Source of the DNA: Streptomyces sp. STR69
GTDB lineage: Bacteria; Actinomycetota; Actinomycetes; Streptomycetales; Streptomycetaceae
Direction of reading: 5' to 3'
NCBI RefSeq assembly: GCF_024519455.1
Contig: NZ_JALJRY010000016.1
Coordinates: 124,001 to 188,000, forward strand
DNA: 64,000 bases
Position 1 is the stretch's first letter, and every line of letters starts with the position of its first letter. A program made the translations under genes and the position numbers. The notes under the pieces are model-generated. The model did no database searches and was not told the DNA's origin. It was given only the letters and a program-made list of their open reading frames with translations. Below, piece by piece: positions 1 through 10,441 of the stretch.

Positions 1-349
1 GGGCGTGGTCGCGCGGCAACTGTGGCGGACGGCGGGGCTCGGGCCGGACGACATGGACGTGGCGATCCTCTACGACCACTTCACGCCGTTCGTGCTGATG
101 CAGCTGGAGGAGTTCGGGTTCTGCGGAAAAGGGGAGGCGGCGGACTTCGTGGCCGAGGAACGGGTGCCGCTCAACACGCACGGCGGACAGCTCGGGGAGG
201 CGTATCTGCACGGGATGAACGGGATCGCGGAAGGCGTCAGGCAGGTGCGCGGCACCGCGGTGAACCGAATACCGGGGGCCGGGCGGGTACTGGTGACGGC
301 GGGGACCGGGGTACCGACCTCCGGACTGGTCCTCACCACCGACGAGTGA
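1..349 (+). CDS. Thiolase-family (lipid-transfer/SCP2-like) protein, C-terminal part
   Basis: The reading frame is open from the window edge, so the gene is cut at its 5' end and only about 115 C-terminal residues are visible. They match the C-terminal half of the thiolase fold found in actinobacterial lipid-transfer/acetyl-CoA acetyltransferase-like proteins. The HGGQLGEAYLHGMNG stretch corresponds to the conserved catalytic-His region, and the protein ends in a Gly-rich strand segment. Such proteins usually sit in acyl-CoA or steroid side-chain degradation operons; an acyl-CoA ligase lies 1 kb downstream. Family assignment is fairly sure; substrate is unknown. Confidence 0.8.
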   Translation, partial: GVVARQLWRTAGLGPDDMDVAILYDHFTPFVLMQLEEFGFCGKGEAADFVAEERVPLNTHGGQLGEAYLHGMNGIAEGVRQVRGTAVNRIPGAGRVLVTAGTGVPTSGLVLTTDE

Positions 350-496
350 GCCCCCAGGGGTAAACCCGCAGTACGTCCCGGTCGCTCGTCCACCTTCAGG
401 AGGTGGAGCCAGCCCCACCACTACAACCTGAGGCGGAGTCCCCTTCGGGACCTGCGGCCGATCCGCCGAAGCGGCGATGACTCATAGCGTGGAGCC

Positions 497-1222
497 ATGA
501 CCACAGCCGTCTGCACCAGCGCTTCGAACGCCGTCGCACAGGCCGCCGAACGGGCCGACGCTCGGACCACGACACGGCCCGGCATCCGCCCCGCCGTACG
601 CCCCGCCGCCGTACGCCCCGCCGCCGTACGCCCGGCCGCCCGTCCCGCCACCCGGCCCACCGCACGGGCTGCGCAGACCCAGCCGACCGCCACCGCCACC
701 GTTGCCGCTGCCGCCACGACCCTCACGTACCCCTCCTTCTCGTCGTACATGAGGGCCAGGCAGCCGGTGCTGCTGCGGACCGCCCGGTCGCTGACCGCGA
801 ACCCGTCCGACGCCGAGGACCTGCTGCAGACCGCGCTGACCAAGACATATGTCGCCTGGGAGCGGATCGAGGACCACCGGGCGCTGGACGGCTATGTGCG
901 CCGGGCGCTGCTGAACACGCGGACCTCGCAGTGGCGCAAGCGCAAGGTCGACGAGTTCGCGTGCGAGGAGCTGCCCGAGCCGGAGACGGGCGGCGCCGCG
1001 GAGGACCCGGCCGAGCAGCAGGCGTTGCACGACGCGATGTGGCGGGCGATCGCGAAGCTGCCGGACCGGCAGCGGGCGATGGTGGTCCTCAGGTATTACG
1101 AGGATCTCAGCGAGGTCCAGACGGCCGAGGTGCTCGGGGTGTCCGTGGGCACGGTGAAGTCGGCGGTGTCGCGGGCGCTGGGCAAGCTGCGCGAGGACCC
1201 GGAGCTGGTCCTCGCCCGGTAG
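497..1222 (+). CDS. SigE-family ECF RNA polymerase sigma factor with Ala/Pro/Arg-rich N-terminal extension
   Basis: 241 residues. The sigma core begins near residue 82. Region 2 follows, with the SLTANPSDAEDLLQ and TSQWRKRK motifs. Region 4 ends in a helix-turn-helix, SEVQTAEVLGVSVGTVKSAV (about 203-222). These are hallmarks of the short SigE-family ECF group. It should direct RNA polymerase to its own promoter set; no anti-sigma gene is adjacent. Residues about 28-62 hold tandem RPAAV/RPAA repeats that the family does not need, so a start nearer residue 85 (ATG at 749) is possible. I kept 497 because the frame is open and GGAG lies just upstream. Position agrees with SCO4005 of S. coelicolor, from memory. 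Confidence 0.85.
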   Translation: MTTAVCTSASNAVAQAAERADARTTTRPGIRPAVRPAAVRPAAVRPAARPATRPTARAAQTQPTATATVAAAATTLTYPSFSSYMRARQPVLLRTARSLTANPSDAEDLLQTALTKTYVAWERIEDHRALDGYVRRALLNTRTSQWRKRKVDEFACEELPEPETGGAAEDPAEQQALHDAMWRAIAKLPDRQRAMVVLRYYEDLSEVQTAEVLGVSVGTVKSAVSRALGKLREDPELVLAR

Positions 1223-1272
1223 GAGCCAGGCGCAAGCCAGACGGAAGGCAGACGTAAGCCAGAGGAAGCCAG

Positions 1273-1307
1273 ACGGATGACGGGTGACGGGTGATCGATC
1301 ATCCGTC
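1273..1307. terminator. Possible hairpin after the sigma gene
   Basis: Nine-base arms GACGGATGA (1272-1280) and TCATCCGTC (1299-1307) are exactly complementary around an 18-base loop. They lie 50 bases after the sigma-factor stop and just before the ligase operator. There is no T-run, so a terminator role is only plausible. Confidence 0.35.
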
Positions 1308-1314
1308 CCTAGTG

Positions 1315-1332
1315 ACATACCGTGCGGTATGT
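1315..1332. promoter_or_regulatory. Perfect operator-like palindrome upstream of acyl-CoA ligase
   Basis: ACATACCG-TG-CGGTATGT is a perfect 8+2+8 inverted repeat 60 bases before the ligase start. Size and symmetry fit a TetR-family operator, as expected for a fatty-acid-responsive repressor. No tetR gene is adjacent, so the regulator must act in trans. Confidence 0.55.
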
Positions 1333-1391
1333 GAGCAGAATCAGCGCGACCCCTTACTACCGCGTAGGCAATGTCGCCCCGGGAGGACGCC

Positions 1392-3047
<1,656 letters not shown>

Positions 3048-3090
3048 CCGACGGAGTACGACCACGTCGGTGCCATGCGGTGGCGAGGTG

Positions 3091-3117
3091 GGTGGGGTGG
3101 TGGCGAACCACCCCACC
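3091..3117. terminator. Bidirectional hairpin between convergent genes
   Basis: GGTGGGGTGGT (3091-3101) and ACCACCCCACC (3107-3117) form an 11-bp perfect stem with a 5-base loop. It lies between the ligase stop and the stop of the converging PAS-sensor gene, where a shared terminator is expected. Confidence 0.65.
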
Positions 3118-3145
3118 ACAGGCACCAACAGGTCGTGCCGCAGGG

Positions 3146-6100
3146 CTAGTTGGTGCCGATCCGCGCCAACAGGTCCACGATCCGCGACTGGACCTCGGTA
3201 CTCGTCGACCGTTCGGCGAGGAAGAGGACGGTCTCCCCGGAGGCCAGCCGGGGCAGGTCGGCCTCGTCCACCGCAGCCGTGTACACGACCAGCGGGGTGC
3301 GGTTGAGCTGCCCGTTCGCCCGCAGCCAGTCGACGATCCCGGCCCGCCGCTTGTGCACCTGCAGCAGATCCATCACGACGAGGTTGGGCCGCAACTGCCC
3401 CGCCAGCGTCACCGCATCGGCATCGCTGGCGGCCCGCGCCACCTGCATCCCGCGCCGCTCCAGCGTCGCGGTCAGCGCCAGCGCGATCTCCGCGTGCTCC
3501 TCGATCAACAGCACCCGCGGCGGATGCTGCTCACTGTCCCGGGGCGCGAGCGCCTTCAGCAGTACGGCGGGATCGGCGCCGTAGGCCGCCTCCCGCGTGG
3601 CCTGCCCGAGCCCGGCCGTCACGAGCACCGGCACCTCGGCGGCCACCGCCGCCTGCCGCAACGACTGAAGTGCCGTCCGCGTGATCGGCCCGGTCAACGG
3701 GTCCACGAACAGCGCCGCCGGGAACGCGGCGATCTGCGCGTCGACCTCCTCGCGCGAGTGCACGATGACGGGCCGGTACCCGCGGTCGCTCAGCGCCTGC
3801 GTGGTCGTCACGTCCGGCGCGGGCCACACCAGCAGCCGACGCGGATTGTCGAGCGGCTCGGGAGGCAGTTCGTCGTCGAGCGGCTGCGGCCTCGGCGTGT
3901 CCGCGATCTCGACGGCCCCACCGGGACCGTCCAACGGCTCGGGCCCCTCGGCCGCGTTCTCGTCCGGTGCTCCTATGGCGTACGACCGTCCGGCGCCCTC
4001 GGTGATCGGTGAGAGCCGCGACTGCCCGGCCATCGAATGCTGGGCCTGCTCACCCTGGGGATGCGGACGGGCCGCCTGCTCCGGCGCCCCGGCAGCGGGC
4101 TCGGGCCGCGTCCCCAGCTTCCGCCGCCGCCCGCCGCCGCCCGCCTGATGCGGCGGAGGCGTGGCAGTGCCGGCCGGCTGCTGCACCTGAGCCGCCTGCC
4201 GCGTGAACGGCACCCCCTGCCCCAACGTCCGCACACTGATCGCCCGCCCCTGAGTGGAGTTGGGATCAACGCCCCCGACAGCGGCCCCGGACGGCGCCGG
4301 CACGGCAGCCTCAGCGGGCAACGGCTGCGCGACCCGCGCCTGCGCGGCGGCAGCGGCGGGAGCGGCCGGTGCCGGGGCGTTCGGGTTCGGCTGCGAACCC
4401 GGCTGCGAGTTCGGCTGTGGAACGGGCTGCGGAATCGGTTGAAGGTTCGACTGAAGGTTCGGGTCCGGGTTCGGGGCTACGGCGGGGCCGGCGCCGTTGG
4501 CCGGTACGGGGGTGCCCGGGGCCGGCTGAGCGGCGGGGAGCGCCTGCGCCGGTACGGCCGCACCGGGGTGGGCCTGAGCCGGGGCCACCTGGCCGGGAAT
4601 GCCGTGCGGAGAAACCGGCTGACCCTGGGCGCCAGGGACGCCCGGGGTCCCCTGAGGAACAAGGCCCTGGGCGGGCGCGGGCTGCCCGGGGATGCCCTGC
4701 GGCGGAATCGGCTGCCCTGCGAGTCCTTGACCCGGGATCCCCTGTGCGGGAACTCCTTGAGGGGAAACCGGCTGGCCGACGGGGATGCCCTGAGGTGAGA
4801 CCGGCTGGCCGGGGCCGCCCTGCGGCAGCGCCGCCTGCGCGGGGATGCCCTGACCGGGGGTCGCCTCCGGGAGCGGCAGCGGCTGGGCCGCGGTGGTCTG
4901 TCCCTGGGCGGGGTGGCTCTGCGCGGGGGCGAGTTGCATGGCACTGCCCGGCTGACCGGGCTGGCCGGGCACCGGCTGACCGGCGACGGGCGGCCCGCCG
5001 ACCGGCTGCACCACACCCTGCACCTGTCCTGCGCCCTGCACCTGCCCGGGAAGTCCTTGTCCCACGGCCGCGTCGCCCGCCGCCGCGAGCTGACCGGTGT
5101 TCTGCCCGGGCAGAACGGGGGCGACCCCGGCCTGCGCCGGTACGCCCGCGGGAACACCCGGCCCCTGCTGGACCGACTGCTGCCCAGGAGCGGCGACTTG
5201 CTGCCCCTGACCCGCCGTCCCCTGCGCCGGAACCATCGCGCCCGCCGCCTGCACCGGCACGCCCTCCGCGGGCTGCTGCGGCTGGGCCACGGCACGGCGA
5301 CGGCGCCCGGTCGGCGCGCTCGCGGGATGCGGCTGCGGTGGAGTGTGGTCGTCGGACTGGTCGTGCGGAACGGCGTCGTGCCGCCCTTCGTCACCGGCAA
5401 CCTGCCCGGGAGCGACCGGAACTCCAGGTGCGATCGGAACCCCGGGAGCGACCGGAGCTCCAGGAGCGATCGGGACCCCAGGCATCTGCGCGCCCGTGTC
5501 CGGCGTCCGGTCCGCGTCGGCCGGCGGCAGCGCGAACACCGTACGGGCGCCCGCCTCCTGCGCGGCGGCCCGCTCGGCCGCCGCGGCGAGCGCGCGCCTA
5601 CGACGCCCGGTCGGCTGCCCGTCCTCGCCAACGGAACCACCGGAGCCGCCAGAACCACCAGCGCCATTGGCGCCGTCGGACGCACCCCCCGCGGGCAACG
5701 CGGGCGGCAACGCCTGCCGCTCGCCACCGCCGCCGGGCGCGGGCACGCCCCCCGGCGGTACCGCGCCCAGACCCGTACCGGAGGCCGCCGTTCCGGCCGC
5801 ATGCTCCGCCGCCGTCATCACGGCACCCTCGGACACACCGTCCGCGCCACCCTCAGAACCGTCACCGTCACCGGCGCCGACCTCGGCCGCCCGCCCGCGC
5901 CGTCGCCCGGTACCGCTGGACGCACCGTCGCCGCCCGCCTCCGCAGCCGCCGCCGATTCCTCGCCCGCACGCCTTCTGCGCCGCCCGGTGGGCACCGCGG
6001 CCTCGCTGCCGGTGTCGTCGGAGGCACCGCCCGGTACCTCGCTCTCCAGGAACGCGTCGACGGAGGACCGCCGGGCCCGCCGTCGCCCGCTGTTGCCGCC

Positions 6101-7825
6101 TGTGGCCTGCTCGGGCAGGGCGAGTTCGGCACCGCCGGTCGCGACCGGAGCCGCGACGGCCCCCGCCCCGCCCCCGATCGGAACCTCCAGCACATACGCG
6201 CTGCCGCTCATACCCGGCACGTCGTGCGTCTGCAGCACCCCGCCGTGCGCCCGCACGATCCCGCGCACGATCGGCTCGTGCACCGGGTCTCCCCCGGCGT
6301 ACGGCCCGCGCACCTCGATCCGTACGACCTCACCGCGCTGCGCCGCCGCCACGACGACCGTGTTGTCCATGTAACCGCCCGCCGACGCGGGCGAGTTGCC
6401 GGTCGCGTCGACACCGGCGACGTCCGCGACGAGGTGGGCGAGCGCGGTGGCGAGGAGCCGGGGGTCGACCTCGGCCTCGATGGGCGGCGCGTGCACGGCG
6501 AACTGCACGCGACCGGGACCGATCAGTTCCACGGCCCCGTCGACACCGGCGGCGACGACCGCGTCCAGCATCACTTTCGTCCGCGAGATCTCCTCGACCC
6601 CGGTCTCCAGCCGCTGATAGCCGAGCACGTTGTCGATGAGCTGGGTGATGCGCGAGTAACCGGCCGACAGGTGATGAAGGACCTGGTTGGCCTCGGGCCA
6701 CAGCTGCCCGGCGTCGTCGGCGGCCAACGCGGCCAGTTCCCGGCGCAGTTCGTCGAGGGGGCCGCGCAGCGAACGCCCGAGCAGCGTGAGCAACTGCTCG
6801 TGCCGCGCGGCGAGTTCCTCGTACCGGTCCTTCTCCCGCTCCCCGAGCGCGGCGTACCGCTCCTCGTTCGCCGCGAGCTCCTCGTCGTGCTGCTCCTGGA
6901 GCTCCTCGACCTCGGTGATGTGCTTCTGGCGCAGGGAGGTCAGTTCGGAGGCGTGCTCCTCGTCGATCCGCTCCAGCTCGTCCCGGTGCAGCTTGTCGGC
7001 GGCGTCCTTCTCCTCGGCGAGCGAGTCGTAGGGCCGCCGGTCGGTGAAGGTCATCACGGCGCCGACGAGCTGGTCGCCGTCGCGCACGGGCGCGGTGGTG
7101 AGGTCGACGGAGACCCGGTCCCCGTTCTTGGCGAACAGCACCTGCCCGCGCACCCGGTGCTTGCGCCCGGACCGCAGGGTGTCGGCGAGCGGCGACTCCG
7201 CGTACGGGAACGGCGAGCCGTCCGCGCGCGAGTGCAGCACAAGGGTGTGCAGCTCCTTGCCGCCGAGGTCGCTGGCGCGGTACCCGAGGATCTGGGCGGC
7301 GGCCGGATTGACGAGCACGACCCGCCCGTCCGTGTCCGTCCCTACGACACCCTCGGCCGCCGCGCGCAGGATCATCTCGGTCTGCCGCTGCGAACGGGCC
7401 AGCTCGGCCTCGGTGTCGACGGTGCCGGAGAGGTCGCGGACGACGAGCATCAGCAGCTCGTCGGCGGTGTAGCCGTAGCCGTCGTAGGCCTGCTGCCCGT
7501 CTTCGAGATTGGCGCTGGTCACTTCGACCGGGAACTCGGACCCGTCCGTCCGCCGTGCGATCATCCGGGTCGGCTTGGTCCGGCCGCGTGGGTCCATCGA
7601 GTCGGGGCGCCGCATGGAACCGGGGATGAGCCGGGAGTCGAACTCCGGCAGCAGGTCCAGCAGTCCGCGTCCGACGAGCGCGGTGCCGGGCGCCTCGAAG
7701 GCTTCCAGCGCGATGGTGTTCGCGTTGACGACCGTCCCGTTGGCGTTGACCAGCACCAACGCGTCCGGGAGCGCGTCGAGTATGGCTGCGAGGCGAGCAG
7801 CGCCTCGGGATGGCCTGCTGCTCAC
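3146..7825 (-). CDS. Giant PAS-PAS / degenerate histidine kinase / receiver protein with long Pro-Gln-rich linker
   Basis: 1,559 residues, starting at GTG 7825 behind GGGAGGAAGC. Order: PAS (about 8-115), PAS (145-265), acidic coiled coil (270-345), HisKA/HATPase-like region (345-550), a roughly 730-residue linker rich in Pro, Gln, Gly and Ala, then two receiver-like domains (about 1330-1559). The dimerisation helix reads SLRGPLDELRR where an active kinase has SHELRTPL, so the phospho-accepting His is absent, and the ATPase N-box is also poor. The last receiver keeps its Asp (VVMDL) but has EE for the acidic pair. Five GRRR motifs (mostly TGRRRR) recur in the linker. I infer a signalling scaffold or pseudokinase, probably cytosolic since no membrane helices are seen. 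Confidence 0.8.
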   Translation of the reverse strand: MSSRPSRGAARLAAILDALPDALVLVNANGTVVNANTIALEAFEAPGTALVGRGLLDLLPEFDSRLIPGSMRRPDSMDPRGRTKPTRMIARRTDGSEFPVEVTSANLEDGQQAYDGYGYTADELLMLVVRDLSGTVDTEAELARSQRQTEMILRAAAEGVVGTDTDGRVVLVNPAAAQILGYRASDLGGKELHTLVLHSRADGSPFPYAESPLADTLRSGRKHRVRGQVLFAKNGDRVSVDLTTAPVRDGDQLVGAVMTFTDRRPYDSLAEEKDAADKLHRDELERIDEEHASELTSLRQKHITEVEELQEQHDEELAANEERYAALGEREKDRYEELAARHEQLLTLLGRSLRGPLDELRRELAALAADDAGQLWPEANQVLHHLSAGYSRITQLIDNVLGYQRLETGVEEISRTKVMLDAVVAAGVDGAVELIGPGRVQFAVHAPPIEAEVDPRLLATALAHLVADVAGVDATGNSPASAGGYMDNTVVVAAAQRGEVVRIEVRGPYAGGDPVHEPIVRGIVRAHGGVLQTHDVPGMSGSAYVLEVPIGGGAGAVAAPVATGGAELALPEQATGGNSGRRRARRSSVDAFLESEVPGGASDDTGSEAAVPTGRRRRRAGEESAAAAEAGGDGASSGTGRRRGRAAEVGAGDGDGSEGGADGVSEGAVMTAAEHAAGTAASGTGLGAVPPGGVPAPGGGGERQALPPALPAGGASDGANGAGGSGGSGGSVGEDGQPTGRRRRALAAAAERAAAQEAGARTVFALPPADADRTPDTGAQMPGVPIAPGAPVAPGVPIAPGVPVAPGQVAGDEGRHDAVPHDQSDDHTPPQPHPASAPTGRRRRAVAQPQQPAEGVPVQAAGAMVPAQGTAGQGQQVAAPGQQSVQQGPGVPAGVPAQAGVAPVLPGQNTGQLAAAGDAAVGQGLPGQVQGAGQVQGVVQPVGGPPVAGQPVPGQPGQPGSAMQLAPAQSHPAQGQTTAAQPLPLPEATPGQGIPAQAALPQGGPGQPVSPQGIPVGQPVSPQGVPAQGIPGQGLAGQPIPPQGIPGQPAPAQGLVPQGTPGVPGAQGQPVSPHGIPGQVAPAQAHPGAAVPAQALPAAQPAPGTPVPANGAGPAVAPNPDPNLQSNLQPIPQPVPQPNSQPGSQPNPNAPAPAAPAAAAAQARVAQPLPAEAAVPAPSGAAVGGVDPNSTQGRAISVRTLGQGVPFTRQAAQVQQPAGTATPPPHQAGGGGRRRKLGTRPEPAAGAPEQAARPHPQGEQAQHSMAGQSRLSPITEGAGRSYAIGAPDENAAEGPEPLDGPGGAVEIADTPRPQPLDDELPPEPLDNPRRLLVWPAPDVTTTQALSDRGYRPVIVHSREEVDAQIAAFPAALFVDPLTGPITRTALQSLRQAAVAAEVPVLVTAGLGQATREAAYGADPAVLLKALAPRDSEQHPPRVLLIEEHAEIALALTATLERRGMQVARAASDADAVTLAGQLRPNLVVMDLLQVHKRRAGIVDWLRANGQLNRTPLVVYTAAVDEADLPRLASGETVLFLAERSTSTEVQSRIVDLLARIGTN

Positions 7826-8000
7826 GAGACGCTTCCTCCCTGTTACCGCACCTTGCCGACCGCGGAGGCCATCTTGCCAACCGGCCCACGACGTGTCACG
7901 CGAGGGAGTCTAAGGGCACTCCTTGTGCTCGCGGAGTGAGATGAGAGGGAGGTCGCACGGTGAAGTGACATAGAACGTGTGACCGACCGTCGTCGGGCAT

Positions 8001-8471
8001 CTACTGACGGAGGTCGGGCAGCAGCGGGACCATCCCGTTCCAGCGGGAGATCTCGCAGCCGTTGCCGCGGTCGTACGTCGTGTCGACGGGGCGTCCGGCC
8101 CACGTGCCGGTGACATGGGCGGTCGCGGGGCCGCCGTAGATCATCGTGCACATGCTGTCCGGCGGCACCGGGGCGAAGGGGTCCTTCCCCCACTGGGTGT
8201 TGCGGCCGACGGCCTCGCAGGCGCCGGTGACGTCCGGGTGGGTGCCGCCGCCGGGGTGGCAGTACAGCTCGAAGGTCCCGTCGGCCGGGCCGCCCGCGTG
8301 CCGGACGGTGACGGTGAGATGGTCGCCGCCGGACCGGTCCTCGTCACGGACGGGCGGCGGCGCGAGGGTGCGGGCGGTCGTGGGGGACGCGGTGGCGGGC
8401 GTCGCGGCCAGTGCGCCGACGGTGGCGGCGGACGCGGCGGCGATCACGAGGAGACGGTTGACCTGCAACAT
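8001..8471 (-). CDS. Subtilisin-inhibitor-like (SSI family) secreted protease inhibitor
   Basis: 156 residues with a Sec signal peptide (residues 1 to about 29, ending ATPATAS). The mature part has the SSI signature: TVRH, TFELYCHPGGGTHP and the reactive loop SMCTMIYGGP. Cysteines at 71, 85, 108 and 139 match the two SSI disulfides. By alignment to SSI the P1 residue is Met110 and P1' Ile111, so inhibition of subtilisin- or chymotrypsin-like extracellular proteases is expected. It lies alone between tRNA-Ser(GCT) and the PAS sensor gene. S. coelicolor has an SSI-type gene at this position (SCO4010, from memory). Confidence 0.92.
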   Translation of the reverse strand: MLQVNRLLVIAAASAATVGALAATPATASPTTARTLAPPPVRDEDRSGGDHLTVTVRHAGGPADGTFELYCHPGGGTHPDVTGACEAVGRNTQWGKDPFAPVPPDSMCTMIYGGPATAHVTGTWAGRPVDTTYDRGNGCEISRWNGMVPLLPDLRQ

Positions 8472-8640
8472 GACCTGACTAACGCCCGCCGCCCCGGGAC
8501 GTTGCGGACCCGGCGGCCGGCATCAACGGCTTTGCCCTGCGGCCCGCCTGCCTAGTACCGTAGGGCGCGATTGGTGGCACCGCGCTCGTCTGTGTCATCA
8601 TCTGCACGCACCACTCGCGCTCGCGCGGGAGGTCGTTGCT

Positions 8641-8731
8641 GGAGGCGTCGCCTAGTCCGGTCTATGGCGCCGCACTGCTAATGCGGTTTGGGACGCAAAT
8701 CCCATCGAGGGTTCAAATCCCTCCGCCTCCG
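8641..8731 (+). tRNA. tRNA-Ser(GCT)
   Basis: A complete class II tRNA of 91 nt. The acceptor stem pairs 8641-8647 with 8724-8730 (discriminator G8731), and the long variable arm is typical of Ser. Anticodon stem CCGCA/TGCGG encloses loop CTGCTAA with anticodon GCT at 8677-8679. The T-loop is GTTCAAATC. CCA is not encoded. Confidence 0.95.
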
Positions 8732-8740
8732 CACCCCATC

Positions 8741-8771
8741 CGAAGCCCCGGTCGAAGCGACCGGGGCTTCG
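8741..8771 (+). terminator. Hairpin terminator of tRNA-Ser(GCT)
   Basis: CGAAGCCCCGGTCG and CGACCGGGGCTTCG form a perfect 14-bp stem with a 3-base loop, ten bases after the tRNA. There is no T-tract, which is common in Streptomyces. Confidence 0.75.
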
Positions 8772-8926
8772 GTCGTCCACAAGGTCGTTTTCAGGCCGTT
8801 TCCGCAGCTCACAAGGGGTATGGCTAACGGATTTCACATGGCGGCGGCAGTCATGTAATGTTCTTCCTGTCGCCGCGAGCGGGCCGGAAGGGCCGGGAGC
8901 GCCGAAGAAAAACAAGAGAAAATCAA

Positions 8927-8999
8927 GCACTCGTAGCTTAACGGATAGAGCATCTGACTACGGATCAGAAGGTTGCAGGTTCGAATCCTGCCGAGTGCA
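8927..8999 (+). tRNA. tRNA-Arg(ACG)
   Basis: A complete 73-nt tRNA. Acceptor arms GCACTCG (8927-8933) and CGAGTGC (8992-8998) pair, with discriminator A8999. The anticodon loop CTACGGA between TCTGA and TCAGA gives ACG. A34 is the substrate of the TadA deaminase encoded at 34184-34615. Confidence 0.95.
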
Positions 9000-9007
9000 C
9001 AGCAGAC

Positions 9008-9037
9008 AGGGCCCCGCGGAGAGATCCACGGGGCCCT
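9008..9037 (+). terminator. Terminator of tRNA-Arg(ACG)
   Basis: AGGGCCCCG (9008-9016) pairs with CGGGGCCCT (9029-9037) nine bases after the tRNA. A CTTTTT run follows at once, giving a classical intrinsic terminator. Confidence 0.8.
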
Positions 9038-9117
9038 AGACTTTTTGTATTGACGACGTTGGTCGACGACGTTGCTTGACGACGGTGCTCGGCGACCTGC
9101 GGGACATGAGGCAAGCC

Positions 9118-9594
9118 ATGCGCATCGGGATCACCGGCCACCGAGGACTGCCCGTCGACACGGAGCGATCGGTCACCGCGGCCATCCGGGAGGCCGTGAG
9201 CGCCTGCCCCGCGACCGGCCTCGTCGGCGTCTCCTGCGTCGCGGACGGCCCCGACGCATGGTTCGCCCGGGCGATCCTTGAGCACGGCGGCTCGCTCGAA
9301 ATCGTCGTACCGGCCGGGAAGTACCGTGCGTCGCTGCCGGATTGGCACCACGCGGTCTACGACGACCTCGTGCGCCGGGCGTCCGAGGTGCACGAGACCG
9401 GGCTGACGGACTCCGACTCCCACGCCTACATGGTCGGCAGCGAGGTCCTGGTCGGGATGGTCGACGAGCTGCTCGCCGTCTGGGACGGGCAGCCCGCGCG
9501 CGGCCACGGCGGTACCGCCGACGTGGTGACGTACGCGCGGCGCACCGGCGTACCCGTACGGGTCCTGTGGCCCGCCGGAGCCACCCGCGACTGA
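9118..9594 (+). CDS. SLOG-like nucleotide-binding hypothetical protein
   Basis: About 158 residues. The N-terminus MRIGITGHRGL resembles the glycine-rich first strand and loop of SLOG/LOG Rossmann-like proteins. A second conserved-looking stretch, SCVADGPDAWFA, would be the next helix, and GKYRASLPDW could be ligand-binding. No signal peptide or membrane segment is present. In-frame ATGs at 9076 and 9109 precede 9118; I chose 9118 because the conserved fold starts there, though no ribosome site is convincing. Its cellular role is unknown; SLOG domains elsewhere bind or cleave nucleotide-derived ligands. Confidence 0.65.
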   Translation: MRIGITGHRGLPVDTERSVTAAIREAVSACPATGLVGVSCVADGPDAWFARAILEHGGSLEIVVPAGKYRASLPDWHHAVYDDLVRRASEVHETGLTDSDSHAYMVGSEVLVGMVDELLAVWDGQPARGHGGTADVVTYARRTGVPVRVLWPAGATRD

Positions 9595-9794
9595 CGGCAA
9601 CCCTGACGGCAACGCCCGCGACCGTCAGGCACCCGCACCTGTCGCACACCCACCCACTCCTACCCCAAAGTGACGTTGCTCACATGATTTCGGGCGCTCG
9701 GCGAGGTCGTCCAGGGGGTCGTCCACCAGGTTGTGATGAACAAGCGATGCGGACGGCCTCAGCGAGAGGCGTGTCTAGGCCCATACTGGAAGCA

Positions 9795-10016
9795 ATGACA
9801 AAGCCAGCTGCACCGAAGCGCTATCTGCCCACCAGTCCCTTCAAGGCACCGGCCGCGGCGGCCCCCAAGCATTTCGCCGTGGGCGACCAGGTGACACACG
9901 ACATGTACGGCCTCGGCCGGGTCATCGGCATCGAGGACGGAATCGCGGTGCTCGTCGACTTCGGGTCGGTTCAGGAGCGCATCCTGAGTCCGTACGCCAA
10001 GATGAGCAAGCTGTAG
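9795..10016 (+). CDS. Small Tudor/CarD-like conserved protein
   Basis: 73 residues, starting at ATG 9795 in a longer open frame. The last 45 residues, with HFAVGDQVTHDMYGLGRVIG and GIAVLVDFGS, form the small beta-barrel signature of the PcrA/UvrD C-terminal and CarD-like RNAP-interacting modules (Gly-x-Gly turn, hydrophobic strands). Basic N-terminus rich in Lys, Pro and Ala. A nucleic-acid or RNA-polymerase-associated role is a reasonable inference. It is monocistronic, with about 200 bases of leader upstream. Confidence 0.75.
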   Translation: MTKPAAPKRYLPTSPFKAPAAAAPKHFAVGDQVTHDMYGLGRVIGIEDGIAVLVDFGSVQERILSPYAKMSKL

Positions 10017-10079
10017 GACCGCAGTGCCCGGTCACGGCACACCAGGTCCTGGCGGCCTGTAACGAACGGGAGACCTCTC

Positions 10080-10262
10080 ATCGAACTGACCTCGCTGTTC
10101 TCCGCCCCGGAAGGGGCGTCCCGCCATGCCAACGCGGGATCGCCCCCTCCGGCGACGAACCCCTTCCAGGCCCCTGATTTCGGGGACGACGAGACGCTGC
10201 CGCTCGACGACGGGCCGGCATCGTTCTCGGAGCTGGACGAGGCTTACCGCCGGGCGGGCTAG
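10080..10262 (+). pseudogene. Start-less 60-codon open frame (gene remnant)
   Basis: A frame reading IELTSLFSAPEGASRHANAG and ending in SFSELDEAYRRAG is open for 60 codons with natural amphipathic composition. It has no ATG/GTG at its head: a GGGAG ribosome-like site sits eight bases before an ATC codon. Either the start codon is mutated or an upstream part has been lost. I do not recognise the family. Confidence 0.35.
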
Positions 10263-10441
10263 GAAAGACGGGCCGGCCACGGGTGCCGACGCGTCGGTCA
10301 CGGCGGGCCGGGCTTCCGGAGCGGAATCGGGTTTCCGGCGGTGGACCGGGCTTGCACGGTCATGTCCGGCCATGTCCGGTGAAGCCCGTCTACCTCGTCC
10401 GTCCGTCAACCACGGGCCAGTTCCCCAGCGGTAGCGATCTT

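Noticed and set aside
4913-7939. 1,008-codon plus-strand open frame opposite the PAS sensor gene
   Set aside because: Composition is Arg/Gly/Pro noise typical of antisense frames in high-GC DNA; the minus-strand product has clear PAS and receiver domains.
9342-9794. Upstream extension of the CarD/Tudor-like protein
   Set aside because: It overlaps the SLOG-like gene in another frame and reads as noise; the natural ATG is 9795.
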